A DNA stretch of 64,000 nt from Streptomyces aureoverticillatus (lineage in GTDB: Bacteria > Actinomycetota > Actinomycetes > Streptomycetales > Streptomycetaceae). The notes beneath the pieces are model-generated. The model searched no databases. It saw only the letters and a program-made list of their open reading frames with translations, and was not told where the DNA came from. Positions 15,045-23,361 of this stretch are shown piece by piece. The position numbers were made by a program, and so were the translations under genes. The first letter of the stretch is position 1. Each line of letters starts with the position of its first letter. The stretch lies in the NCBI RefSeq assembly GCF_014649395.1, contig NZ_BMSY01000006.1, positions 186,001-250,000 of the forward strand, written 5' to 3'.

Positions 15045-15158
15045 GCCGCTTCGCGGCTCGTCCTCAATCGCCGGACGGGCTTTCTCCCACCCGCCCGCCC
15101 TTTTCGCCCGTCAGGCGGAGTGGGGCGGGGAAATACAGCCCCTCCGGCGTTTGAGGAG
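15045..15158. repeat. Inverted pair of a dispersed intergenic element
   Basis: The sequence around 15045-15083 contains CGCCGCTTCGCGGC then GTCCTCAATCGCCGGACGGG; near 15136-15158 the reverse complement of the same second part (CTCAAACGCCGGAGGGG) appears, so the two can pair as a long imperfect hairpin. The same element occurs three more times at 41.56-41.84 kb. From memory, this motif is widespread between Streptomyces genes. A shared copy of ACCCGCCCGCCC also occurs here and twice at 61.7-61.95 kb. Confidence 0.7.
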
Positions 15159-15165
15159 CGGGGGT

Positions 15166-15184
15166 CTGGGGGCGGAGCCCCCAG
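15166..15184. terminator. Hairpin terminator for the SGNH hydrolase gene
   Basis: CTGGGGGC (15166-15173) and GCCCCCAG (15177-15184) form a perfect 8-bp stem with loop GGA, followed by TTT on the plus strand, close to the SGNH gene stop at 15225. Together with 15012-15032 it closes the convergent pair. Confidence 0.65.
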
Positions 15185-15224
15185 TTTCGGGAAGGGGCGG
15201 GATTGGGGAGCCCCCGGCAGGGCC

Positions 15225-16994
15225 CTACGGCACCAGCTCCCCCAACCCCACCGCCCCAGCCAGCGCAGCGAGCCCCGCGTCGCCGGGGTGCAGATGGTCC
15301 CCGCTGTCGTACGCGGGCAGCAGCCGCGCGGGACGGGCGGGATCCCGCAGCACGGCGTCGAAGTCGAGCACGGCGTCGAAGTCACCGCTGTCCCGCAGGT
15401 AGGAGTTGACCTTCACCCGCTCCGCGTCCACCGCCGCCGTGCAACGGGCCTCCCCCTCACAGGGCACGACGGTCGCCGCGACCACCCGCAGACCCCGCTC
15501 CCGAGCCCGCACGGCGATCTCCCGCAGTCCGGCGACGACCTCCTCCGCCGAGGCCCCCCACCGCACATCGTTCACGCCCTCGAAGACGACCACCGTCCGG
15601 GCGGACGTCTGCGCGAAGACGTCCCGGTCGAGGCGGTGCAGGGCGCTCACTCCGCCGGTGTCCGTCGAGACGCCGTCGCCGGGGTAGCGGTCGGCCACGA
15701 CGCGGTTCGCGGAGATGCCCTGGTTGAGGACGCCGTAGCGCGGCACCCCGTCCTGGGCGAGCAGTCGCCGGGCCAGCACGTCCGGCCAGCGGCGATTGGC
15801 ACCGGGGGTGGAGCCGACGCCGTCCGTGATGGAGTCGCCCAGCAGCACCACGGACCCGGGCCCGCCCCCGACGTCGACGCCGGTGAGCAGCGGCCAGGTC
15901 TTCAGCGTCGAGGTGTACGCCGCCCCGGAGCCGTCCGCCGCGTGGTCGCCGGGCCCGCTGACGTACGACGTCTGCAGGGCCTGGCTGTGCACGGGGGCCG
16001 AGGCCACCTTCCCCGGCAGATGGAAGCTGACGAGGAGGTTCGTGTCCGGCGGCACCGTGAACCGGAGCGGGTCGCTGAACGCCTGCGCCCCGGCGGGGAT
16101 CTCGGTCCCCGCCGCCCCGCCGAACCGCAGCGCCACCGGCGCGCCCCGCGCTCCCGCCCCCGCCTCCTGCACGGCGACCGTGGCACTGCCGATCCTGACC
16201 GGCGTGCCCGCGAAGGTGTTGTCGAGCCGGATCCGCACCCTCGGCCCCCCGGCGCTGGTGTGGACGACGAGCCGCACCGTCCGGTCCTCCCAGGGGCCCA
16301 CCGCGGTGTACCCGGCCGTCGACGCCGACCAACTGCCCGTCCACCCCTTGGCCTCGCCCCGCACCGCCAGGGCGAAGACATGCAGGTCGGCGCCCGCCGG
16401 GTCCCGGGGCAGCGTCACCGAGGCCACCTCGCGCCCGCGTGCGAGCGGCACCGTGACCACGTAAAGGCGGGCCTTCTCGGCGAGTTGGCCGCCGGGTGTG
16501 TTGATGTGCGGCAGGGCCACCGACTTGGTGGCGAGCGGGCCGCCGCGCCAGTCCGGTGCGGTCAGGCGGAAGCCGCCGTGCGAACCGTCGCGGTAGCGCA
16601 CGGCGCCCGTGCCGCTCGCGTCCCCGCCCGTGCCCGCCACCAGGAACGCCAGCGCGTCCCCGCGCCCGCGCACCCGTACCGCCTGCCCGTCCGCGCGCAC
16701 GTTGTCCGGCTCGCCCGCCGCCCGGTCCGGCCAGGTCAGACGGGCGCCGTCGACGCCCAGGGCGCGACCCGGCGTCCAGCCCGCCGCCGCCAGGTCCCGC
16801 GCGGACAGCGAGCCGCCTTCGCCGTCGAAGTCCGCGTCGGCGGGGCGCGCGTCGTCGCTGACGGCCCGGTTGTCGAACAGCCGCTCCAGGGGGAGCGGTG
16901 CGGCGGGCGCCGGCGCTGCCTCGGCGGCGGCCACCGGCGCGAGGCCGGTGAGCAGGGCGAGCACGGCGGTGGTTGACCAGAGACGTCTGCGCAC
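15225..16994 (-). CDS. Secreted SGNH/GDSL-family hydrolase with N-terminal beta domains
   Basis: A 589-residue exported enzyme. Signal peptide MRRRLWSTTAVLALLTG with cleavage near AEAAP. Residues about 35-150 resemble a NPCBM/rhamnosidase-associated carbohydrate-binding module (SLSARDLAAAGWTPG, LTWPD). Residues about 215-350 form the beta domain usual in front of this esterase type (WTGSWSAS, RIRLDNTFAGTPV). The catalytic SGNH domain follows: LLGDSITDG (Ser388), GISANR (Gly block), FEGVNDV (Asn) and DHLHPGD (Asp566, His569). It probably deacetylates or hydrolyses esters on extracellular polysaccharide. A near-consensus promoter lies 95-123 bp upstream. Confidence 0.9.
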   Translation of the reverse strand: MRRRLWSTTAVLALLTGLAPVAAAEAAPAPAAPLPLERLFDNRAVSDDARPADADFDGEGGSLSARDLAAAGWTPGRALGVDGARLTWPDRAAGEPDNVRADGQAVRVRGRGDALAFLVAGTGGDASGTGAVRYRDGSHGGFRLTAPDWRGGPLATKSVALPHINTPGGQLAEKARLYVVTVPLARGREVASVTLPRDPAGADLHVFALAVRGEAKGWTGSWSASTAGYTAVGPWEDRTVRLVVHTSAGGPRVRIRLDNTFAGTPVRIGSATVAVQEAGAGARGAPVALRFGGAAGTEIPAGAQAFSDPLRFTVPPDTNLLVSFHLPGKVASAPVHSQALQTSYVSGPGDHAADGSGAAYTSTLKTWPLLTGVDVGGGPGSVVLLGDSITDGVGSTPGANRRWPDVLARRLLAQDGVPRYGVLNQGISANRVVADRYPGDGVSTDTGGVSALHRLDRDVFAQTSARTVVVFEGVNDVRWGASAEEVVAGLREIAVRARERGLRVVAATVVPCEGEARCTAAVDAERVKVNSYLRDSGDFDAVLDFDAVLRDPARPARLLPAYDSGDHLHPGDAGLAALAGAVGLGELVP

Positions 16995-17056
16995 GACGGA
17001 CCCCTCCCACGACGCGTCGCCACGAACGACGCGTGCTGAAAGCTGCTGAAGCTACG

Positions 17057-17092
17057 GACGGTGCCTGCTGAAACGACGGTGCCTGCTGAAAC
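17057..17092. repeat. Exact 18-bp tandem duplication next to a promoter
   Basis: GACGGTGCCTGCTGAAAC occurs twice head to tail (17057-17074, 17075-17092). The right copy overlaps the -10 hexamer of the SGNH hydrolase promoter on the minus strand and the left copy covers the initially transcribed region, so it could be a tandem operator. Confidence 0.8.
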
Positions 17093-17117
17093 TAAAGAGC
17101 AGTCAGATGCCCGTCAA
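17089..17117 (-). promoter_or_regulatory. Housekeeping-type promoter of the SGNH hydrolase gene
   Basis: On the minus strand TTGACG (17112-17117) is followed after exactly 17 bp by TAGTTT (17089-17094), close to the vegetative sigma consensus. Transcription would start near 17082, giving an approximately 90-nt leader before ATG 16994. Confidence 0.65.
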
Positions 17118-17212
17118 TGAACGCGGCATGGACGCGGACTTACGGCAGCGGGGAGGACCGGGGGCGGACGCCCCCGCGCCCCCGGCCCGTACACCAGTGC
17201 CAGGATGGCGTC

Positions 17213-17656
17213 ATGCACCTTTACGATGAGCGCCTGACTGTCCCGGCCGCTTGGTGGTTCTTCGTCGTGCTGGCCGGCTGTCTCTTCGGCGGTCTGCTGC
17301 TGCCCCTCGGGCCCGGCCCCGCCGCGGCCGGTCTCGTCCTCGTGGTCGCGGTGTTCGGCCCGCTGGTCCACCGCTACGGCTCGGCCCGCATCGTCGTGAC
17401 GCCCGGCACCCTCGTCGTGGGCGACCGGGCCATCCCGATCGACGAGCTCGGCACCACCGAGATCCTCGACGCGGGCGAGGCCGTCGAGTGGCGCACGTAC
17501 AAGGCGAACGCGCGCGCCCTGCTCCTGCTGCGCGCCTACGTCCCCACCGCGCTGCGCGTGGAGTTGCGCGGCCCGCACCACCGGGCCCCCTACCTCTACC
17601 TCTCCACCCGCCGTCCGATGAACCTGGCCACGATCCTGGCGTTCACCCGCCGCTGA
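17213..17656 (+). CDS. DUF3093-like membrane protein
   Basis: A 147-residue protein with two close membrane segments (WWFFVVLAGCLFGGLLL and AAAGLVLVVAVFGPLV, residues about 12-52), followed by a cytoplasmic beta-rich domain (RIVVTPGTLVVGDRAIPIDEL, LLLLRAYVPTALRVEL, PYLYLSTRRPMNLA). This matches the actinobacterial DUF3093 family; function unknown. ATG 17213 is chosen because CAGGAT ends 6 nt before it; the upstream frame is Pro/Arg-rich and unlikely. It stands alone between the SGNH promoter and the next conserved gene. Confidence 0.8.
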   Translation: MHLYDERLTVPAAWWFFVVLAGCLFGGLLLPLGPGPAAAGLVLVVAVFGPLVHRYGSARIVVTPGTLVVGDRAIPIDELGTTEILDAGEAVEWRTYKANARALLLLRAYVPTALRVELRGPHHRAPYLYLSTRRPMNLATILAFTRR

Positions 17657-17797
17657 CCAGCAGGAACGGACAAGCCGCGATTCCCGCGATTCCGTGATCA
17701 ACTGCCGCAAGATACATTCCTTGCAACGCGGATCCGCCGCCCGGCCGCCCCGGCCCGCCCGAGGGCACCGCCCGGGCACCCCACGGAGAGGCCGGTC

Positions 17798-18238
17798 ATG
17801 AACATTCCGTTCCTGGACAAGTGGCGCAAGCGGCACCCGAGCGAGCCGGGCCTCAAGCTCGCGGCCGCCTTCGAGGAGGATCCGGACGGGGTGGCCGAGC
17901 TGCTTTCCGAGTGCGAACTGCTGCGCTCGCAGGCCGGGGCGGCGGGACTCGAACTCGACGACTCCCCGGCATCCTTGGCGGCCCTCGACCAGCTTCCGCC
18001 GCGCTGGCGCGACGACACGGAGACGCTGCCCTGGCTCGGCAACGACGCGGGGCTCTACCTCGGCACGGTGATCGTCCGGACCGTGCCCGGCGCGGTCTGG
18101 CACGTCCTGCCCGGCGGCACCCCGGTGGTGCGGCTCGCCTCCGGCCGGGAGATCCAGGTGGTCGACGCGGGGCTGGACTGGGCGGTCCAGGGGACCCCCG
18201 AGTTGTCCCAGGTCTACGCGGAGGCGTCGGAGACGTAG
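17798..18238 (+). CDS. Conserved streptomycete protein (DUF6278-like)
   Basis: A 146-residue soluble protein beginning MNIPFLDKWRKRH, with central VAELLSECELLRSQAG, PPRWRDD, LPWLGNDAGLYLGTVIVR and a C-terminal beta part WHVLPGGTPVVRLASGREI. I recall it as a conserved Streptomyces family (DUF6278), but the name is from memory. No catalytic motif or membrane segment is seen. GGAGAGG lies about 9 nt before the ATG. It precedes the amino-acid transporter operon by 121 bp and is probably independent of it. Confidence 0.7.
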   Translation: MNIPFLDKWRKRHPSEPGLKLAAAFEEDPDGVAELLSECELLRSQAGAAGLELDDSPASLAALDQLPPRWRDDTETLPWLGNDAGLYLGTVIVRTVPGAVWHVLPGGTPVVRLASGREIQVVDAGLDWAVQGTPELSQVYAEASET

Positions 18239-18275
18239 CCGCCGGGCAACGTAGCCTCAAATACGGTTAATGCCC

Positions 18276-18299
18276 ATAAGTGCGTGTCGTCCAATAAGT
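18276..18299 (+). promoter_or_regulatory. Direct repeat upstream of the gluABCD-like operon
   Basis: ATAAGT occurs at 18276-18281 and 18294-18299, 18 bp apart, in an AT-richer patch 61-84 bp before the ATPase start. It could be a regulator half-site pair or promoter elements; a TAGTTT at about 18316 may be the -10. Confidence 0.3.
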
Positions 18300-18359
18300 C
18301 CCGTTTTCGCGTGGATAGTTTGCGCTGACCGACACCGCTGAGAGTGGGCAGGTCTGGGC

Positions 18360-19103
<744 letters not shown>

Positions 19104-19119
19104 CGGGGGCCGAGTGAGC

Positions 19120-20028
19120 ATGCTCCGTACGACACGTCTGTTCGCCGCGCTCGTCCTCACCGCGCTCGCCACCGCCGCGTGCGGCAAGGAGGGCAGCCCG
19201 CCGACCAAGGGCCCCGCGGCCGGGAAACTGCCGAAGTACCAGGTCGCCGAAGGCTTCGAGCTGCCCAGGTCCGGCACGTGGCGGAAGGCGAAGAGCCGCG
19301 GCCGGTTCGTCGTCGGCGCCAAGGAGGACCAGCCCTACCTCGGCGAGAAGGACCCGGCGAGCGGCCGCTACTCCGGCTTCGACATCGAGATCGCCAAGAT
19401 GGTCTCGGCCTCCCTCGGCCTGGACCCCGGGAAGATCTCCTTCAAGACGGTGGCCTCCGCCAACCGCGAGACCGCCCTGCAGAACGGGCAGATCGACTTC
19501 TACGTCGGCACCTACACCATCAACGACCTCCGCAAGAAGCTCGTCGGCTTCGCGGGCCCCTACTACATGGCCGGACAGGGCCTGCTCGTGCGGCACGACG
19601 AGGACGACATCAAGGGCCCCCGGGACCTCGACGGCAAGCGCGTGTGCTCCGCCGCGGGCTCCACGCCGTACCAGCGCATCAAGGAGGACTACCCGAAGGC
19701 GACGCTCGTCGCGTACGACACGTACTCCGTGTGTGTCGACAATCTGCTGACCTATCAGGTCGACGCGGTCACCACCGACGACGCGATCCTCATCGGGTAC
19801 GCGGCCAAGGTGCCCGACGAACTCAAGCTGGTCGGCAAGCCCTTCTCCGAGGAGCCCTACGGCATCGGCGTCCCGCGCGGCGACAACGCGCTGCGGTTCG
19901 CCGTCGACGACGCCCTCGCCGCCCGGGAGAAGAACGGCGACTGGAAGAAGGCGTACGAGGCCACCCTCGGTCTCTCCGGTGTCCCGGCGCCGAAGCCGCC
20001 CGCCATCGACCGCTACCCGGCGAGCTGA
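19120..20028 (+). CDS. gluB: Glutamate-type ABC transporter substrate-binding lipoprotein
   Basis: A 302-residue receptor with a lipoprotein signal (LFAALVLTALATAAC, lipidation at Cys21). The mature part is a family-3 solute-binding fold: RFVVGAKEDQPYLG, SGFDIEIAKMVSASLG, ANRETALQNGQIDFYVGTY divided by the hinge, and GIGVPRGDNALR. Two Cys (VCSAAG, SVCVDN) may form a disulfide as in other actinobacterial GluB proteins. ATG 19120 lies 16 bp after gluA; GTG 19114 is a near alternative. It delivers substrate to the two permeases encoded next. Confidence 0.93.
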   Translation: MLRTTRLFAALVLTALATAACGKEGSPPTKGPAAGKLPKYQVAEGFELPRSGTWRKAKSRGRFVVGAKEDQPYLGEKDPASGRYSGFDIEIAKMVSASLGLDPGKISFKTVASANRETALQNGQIDFYVGTYTINDLRKKLVGFAGPYYMAGQGLLVRHDEDDIKGPRDLDGKRVCSAAGSTPYQRIKEDYPKATLVAYDTYSVCVDNLLTYQVDAVTTDDAILIGYAAKVPDELKLVGKPFSEEPYGIGVPRGDNALRFAVDDALAAREKNGDWKKAYEATLGLSGVPAPKPPAIDRYPAS

Positions 20029-20037
20029 GGAGGCGTC

Positions 20038-20682
20038 GTGGACGTACTGACAGACAACTTCTCCACCTTCGGGGACGGCTTCCTCGGCACCCTCGAACTC
20101 ACCGTGTACGCCTCGCTGCTCGCGCTCGCGCTCGGGTTCGTCATGGCGTCGTTCCGGGTGGCGCCCGTCGGGTCCTTCCGGGTGTTCGGCACGGTGTGGG
20201 TGGCGGTCCTGCGGAACACGCCGCTGACGCTGCTGTTCTTCGCGGTGCTGCTCGGCCTGCCGCGGTTCGGACTCGTGCTGCCCTTCAAGGTGTTCGCCGT
20301 GCTCGCGCTCGGCTGCTACACCTCGGCGTTCGTCTGCGAGGCGCTGCGCTCCGGCATCAACACCGTGCCCAAGGGGCAGGGCGAGGCGGCCCGCAGCCTC
20401 GGCATGACCTTCGGTCAGACCCTGTCCAACGTCGTGCTTCCGCAGGCCTTCCGGTCGGTGATCTCACCGGTCGGCTCCACGCTCATCGCGCTCGCCAAGA
20501 ACTCCGCCATCGCCGGCGCGTTCAGCGTCACCGAGCTGCTCGGCACGTACAAGACCCTCAACGAACTGGGCTACAGCATCATCTGGACCTTCGTCTGGAT
20601 CGCCCTCGGCTACCTGATCATCACCCTCGCCATCAGCGCCGTCTTCAACATCCTCGAGAAGCGCTGGGGAGTCGCCCGATGA
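20038..20682 (+). CDS. gluC: Glutamate-type ABC transporter permease 1
   Basis: A 214-residue inner-membrane permease with about five helices and the HisM/GlnP-type loop EAARSLGMTFGQTLSNVVLPQAF that contacts the ATPase (seen at 125-147). The start is GTG 20038 with GGAGG about 5 nt upstream, 9 bp after gluB. It pairs with the next permease to form the channel. Confidence 0.93.
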   Translation: MDVLTDNFSTFGDGFLGTLELTVYASLLALALGFVMASFRVAPVGSFRVFGTVWVAVLRNTPLTLLFFAVLLGLPRFGLVLPFKVFAVLALGCYTSAFVCEALRSGINTVPKGQGEAARSLGMTFGQTLSNVVLPQAFRSVISPVGSTLIALAKNSAIAGAFSVTELLGTYKTLNELGYSIIWTFVWIALGYLIITLAISAVFNILEKRWGVAR

Positions 20683-21593
20683 CCACCACCGCCACCGCAA
20701 CCGCCCCCGTTCCCGTCCCCGAGGCCACCGCCCTCTACGACATCCCGGGCCCCCGGACCCGCCGCAGACACCTGATCTACGGCGTCCTCTCGACCGCCCT
20801 CATCGTCGCCCTCGTCGGCTGGATCCTGTATCTGCTGTTCGACACCGACCAGTTCACCGCAACCAAGTGGACGCCGTTCGAGTACAAGGGCATCCAGGAA
20901 CTGCTGCTGCGCGGGCTCGGCAACACGCTGAAGGCCTTCGCGATCGCCGCCGTGCTCTCGCTCGCGCTCGGCGGGCTGCTCGCCACCGGCCGTCTGTCGG
21001 AGCACCGCGCGGTGCGCTGGGTGGCCACGCTCGTCGTGGAGTTCTTCCGCGCGATGCCCGTACTCGTGATGATCTTCTTCGTCTTCGTGGCGCTGAAGGT
21101 CCAGCCGCTGCCGGCGCTGGTCGCCGGGCTCACGCTCTACAACGGCTCCGTGCTCGCCGAGGTGTTCCGCTCCGGCGTCAACTCGGTGGAGCGCGGGCAG
21201 AGGGAGGCCGCCTACGCGCTTGGCATGAGAAAGACCCAGGTCATGTCGTACGTCCTGGTGCCGCAGGCGGTGCGGGCCATGTTGCCCGCCATCATCAGCC
21301 AGTTGGTCGTGGCCCTGAAGGACACCTCACTCGGCTATCTGATCACCTACGAGGAGTTCCTCCATGCCGGGAAGCTCATCGCGTCGAATCTCGACTACGA
21401 TTTGCCTTTCATCCCCGTGGTCATGGTGATCTCACCGATCTACATCGGGATGTGCATGCTGCTTTCGTGGTTCGCCTACTGGGTGTCCAAGCGACAGCGG
21501 CGCAGTCCCAAGACAGAGGCCGTGGATGTCGCCCCGGCTGAACCAGGGACGCTGCTGCCGGGCGGGGGTCCCCCCAGGGCCCCCGGCCCCTGA
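20679..21593 (+). CDS. gluD: Glutamate-type ABC transporter permease 2
   Basis: A 304-residue permease longer than GluC owing to an N-terminal tail (TATATAPVPVPEA, then a first membrane helix near 34-54) and a C-terminal Pro/Gly-rich tail. The conserved coupling loop reads REAAYALGMRKTQVMSYVLVPQ. Its ATG overlaps the gluC stop (ATGA), so translation is coupled. It is the last gene of the operon and is convergent with the S15 peptidase gene 47 bp away. Confidence 0.93.
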   Translation: MTTTATATAPVPVPEATALYDIPGPRTRRRHLIYGVLSTALIVALVGWILYLLFDTDQFTATKWTPFEYKGIQELLLRGLGNTLKAFAIAAVLSLALGGLLATGRLSEHRAVRWVATLVVEFFRAMPVLVMIFFVFVALKVQPLPALVAGLTLYNGSVLAEVFRSGVNSVERGQREAAYALGMRKTQVMSYVLVPQAVRAMLPAIISQLVVALKDTSLGYLITYEEFLHAGKLIASNLDYDLPFIPVVMVISPIYIGMCMLLSWFAYWVSKRQRRSPKTEAVDVAPAEPGTLLPGGGPPRAPGP

Positions 21594-21640
21594 CGGGAGC
21601 AGCAGCAGGAGGGCCAGGCCCGCCCGGCAGCAGCCGGAGA

Positions 21641-23224
21641 TCACTGCTCGCGCAGGGGCACCGACACGTACGACGGGTCGGTACTCGGTGAGGAGAAGGT
21701 CAGCTGCGCGCCGGACGGGTTGTGCTCGACGTAGAGCGGGTCGACCGTGTCGACGACCAGGGCGAGCCGGTGCCCTGCCGGGACGTCGTAGGCCGTGGAG
21801 AACAGCTCCAGGTCGACGGCGAACGGCTTGCCGGGGGTCTTGCCGTGGAAGGTGTACGGCGCGTTGCTGACCAGCTTGCCAAGGCCGAGCGGGCCCACGT
21901 CGTAGAGGTAGGCGACGAGGGTTCCGCTCTCCTTGGTGCTGGTGACCGTGGTGTGCAGCTTCGCGGTGCCGCGCACCCGCTGAGCCGCGTCGGCCCGTTC
22001 CGACTGCCAGACGGCGGCGTAGCGGCGCGGCAGCAGCGGCATCGACGCCATCGGCGGGATCTTCAGGAACTGGTCGAGGGCGTTGGACAGCATCACGATG
22101 CCGCCGTTGGCGCCGGAGTCGACGTTCGTGTGGATGGTGCCGGAGCCCGCGAGGTCGATCTTCTTGCTGGTCGCGCCGACCGACTTCCAGTCCGGGTAGC
22201 CCTCGTAGCCGCCCGTGGACCGGGACTTGAGCTGGACGGGCTGCTCCTGGTCGATGCCGTTCCTGTCGCCCTTGAGGTAGCGGTCGAACCAGCGCCGGGT
22301 GGTCGTCCACGTGTCGTTGGGCAGCCCGAGCAGGCCGGTGGCCTCGGCGGTCGCGTGGTCGCCGGGGCGGAACTCCAGGCGCTTGGGGCCGGTCAGCTTC
22401 TCGTAGAAGCGGGCGTACTGGTTGGGCGGGAAGATGGTGTCGCCCCAGGCGTTGGCGAGGAGGATCGCGGCGCCGTTCTTGTTGAGGCGGTCCAGATACG
22501 TCGTGGGGGAGCGCTTGGTGCCCCACGCGATCATCTCGTGCTCCTTGTCGAGGTTGGAGCCGAGGAAGTCCTTGAGGATGCGCTGGAGTTCGGCGCTGGG
22601 GCGTCCGGTGAGGTGGCCCGCGCCGCCGAGCAGGGCGCCCGCCTGGGCGTGCTGGGTGCGGCCGCTGTAGATCGAGTCGACCAGGTCGCCCCAGCCGCTG
22701 AGCGCGCCGACCGCCTTGACGCGCTTGTCGTGGGCGGCGGCGAGGAGGCTGATGCCCGCCCCGTAACTGACGCCCGCCATGCCGACCTTGGCCGGGTCGG
22801 CGGGCGTGTTCTTCAGCGTCCAGTCGATGACCTTGGAGGCGTCGGCGATGTCCTCGGGGCCGCCGACCTCGATCTCGCCGCCGGACTGCCAGAAGCCGCG
22901 GGAGTTGTAGCTGACCACGACATAGCCGGCCGCGGCGAGCTTCTTGGCCTGCGCGATGTATTCGATCTGCGGCATGGCCCAGCTGGTGGGCAGCACGATC
23001 ACGGGGTACGTGCTGCTCGCCGAGGCGCCCGCGGGCGTGACGACGTTGGCCTTGAGGACGGTGCCGCCGTCGCCGGGGATGTCGACGAACCGCACACCTG
23101 CGGTGGCCGTTTGCGGCGTCGTGGCCTGCGCGGCCGGGGCGACACCGAACGCGGCACCGGCGACGAGCGTCACCGATGCCGCCCCGACGGCGGTTGTACG
23201 CAAACCTCTGCGCGAAGTTCCCAC
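21641..23224 (-). CDS. Secreted S15/CocE-type peptidase or acyl hydrolase
   Basis: A 527-residue exported alpha/beta hydrolase. The twin-Arg start SRRGLRTTAVGAASVTL with cleavage near AQATT suggests Tat or Sec export. The catalytic domain shows VVSYNSRGFWQSGGE, nucleophile elbow GVSYGAG (Ser153), ANAWGDTIFPP (Asp) and FRPGDHATAE (His). A C-terminal jelly-roll domain (about 400-527, TKESGTLVAYLYDVG) is typical of X-Pro dipeptidyl-peptidase and cocaine-esterase relatives. It probably trims prolyl peptides or esters outside the cell. Upstream is a cluster of GGTAAC repeats. Confidence 0.88.
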   Translation of the reverse strand: MGTSRRGLRTTAVGAASVTLVAGAAFGVAPAAQATTPQTATAGVRFVDIPGDGGTVLKANVVTPAGASASSTYPVIVLPTSWAMPQIEYIAQAKKLAAAGYVVVSYNSRGFWQSGGEIEVGGPEDIADASKVIDWTLKNTPADPAKVGMAGVSYGAGISLLAAAHDKRVKAVGALSGWGDLVDSIYSGRTQHAQAGALLGGAGHLTGRPSAELQRILKDFLGSNLDKEHEMIAWGTKRSPTTYLDRLNKNGAAILLANAWGDTIFPPNQYARFYEKLTGPKRLEFRPGDHATAEATGLLGLPNDTWTTTRRWFDRYLKGDRNGIDQEQPVQLKSRSTGGYEGYPDWKSVGATSKKIDLAGSGTIHTNVDSGANGGIVMLSNALDQFLKIPPMASMPLLPRRYAAVWQSERADAAQRVRGTAKLHTTVTSTKESGTLVAYLYDVGPLGLGKLVSNAPYTFHGKTPGKPFAVDLELFSTAYDVPAGHRLALVVDTVDPLYVEHNPSGAQLTFSSPSTDPSYVSVPLREQ

Positions 23225-23263
23225 GGGTCACTCCTCACTCGTGCCAGTGCAAAGTGACCCGAC

Positions 23264-23318
23264 GGTAACCGTGCGGGCTTACCTCCGGTAACCCGTCGGT
23301 AAGTTACGTACGGGTAAC
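23264..23318. promoter_or_regulatory. GGTAAC repeat cluster upstream of the S15 peptidase gene
   Basis: GGTAAC or GGTAAG occurs at 23264, 23287, 23298 and 23313, and TTACC at 23279 makes a dyad with the second copy (TTACC-tcc-GGTAA, 23279-23291). The array sits 40-94 bp before the peptidase start in the spacer shared with the downstream end of the transpeptidase gene. It may be a multi-site operator. Confidence 0.4.
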
Positions 23319-23361
23319 GATAGTTGAGGGCTTGAGTTTCCCGCCTGCTCGCCGCGCGGCC

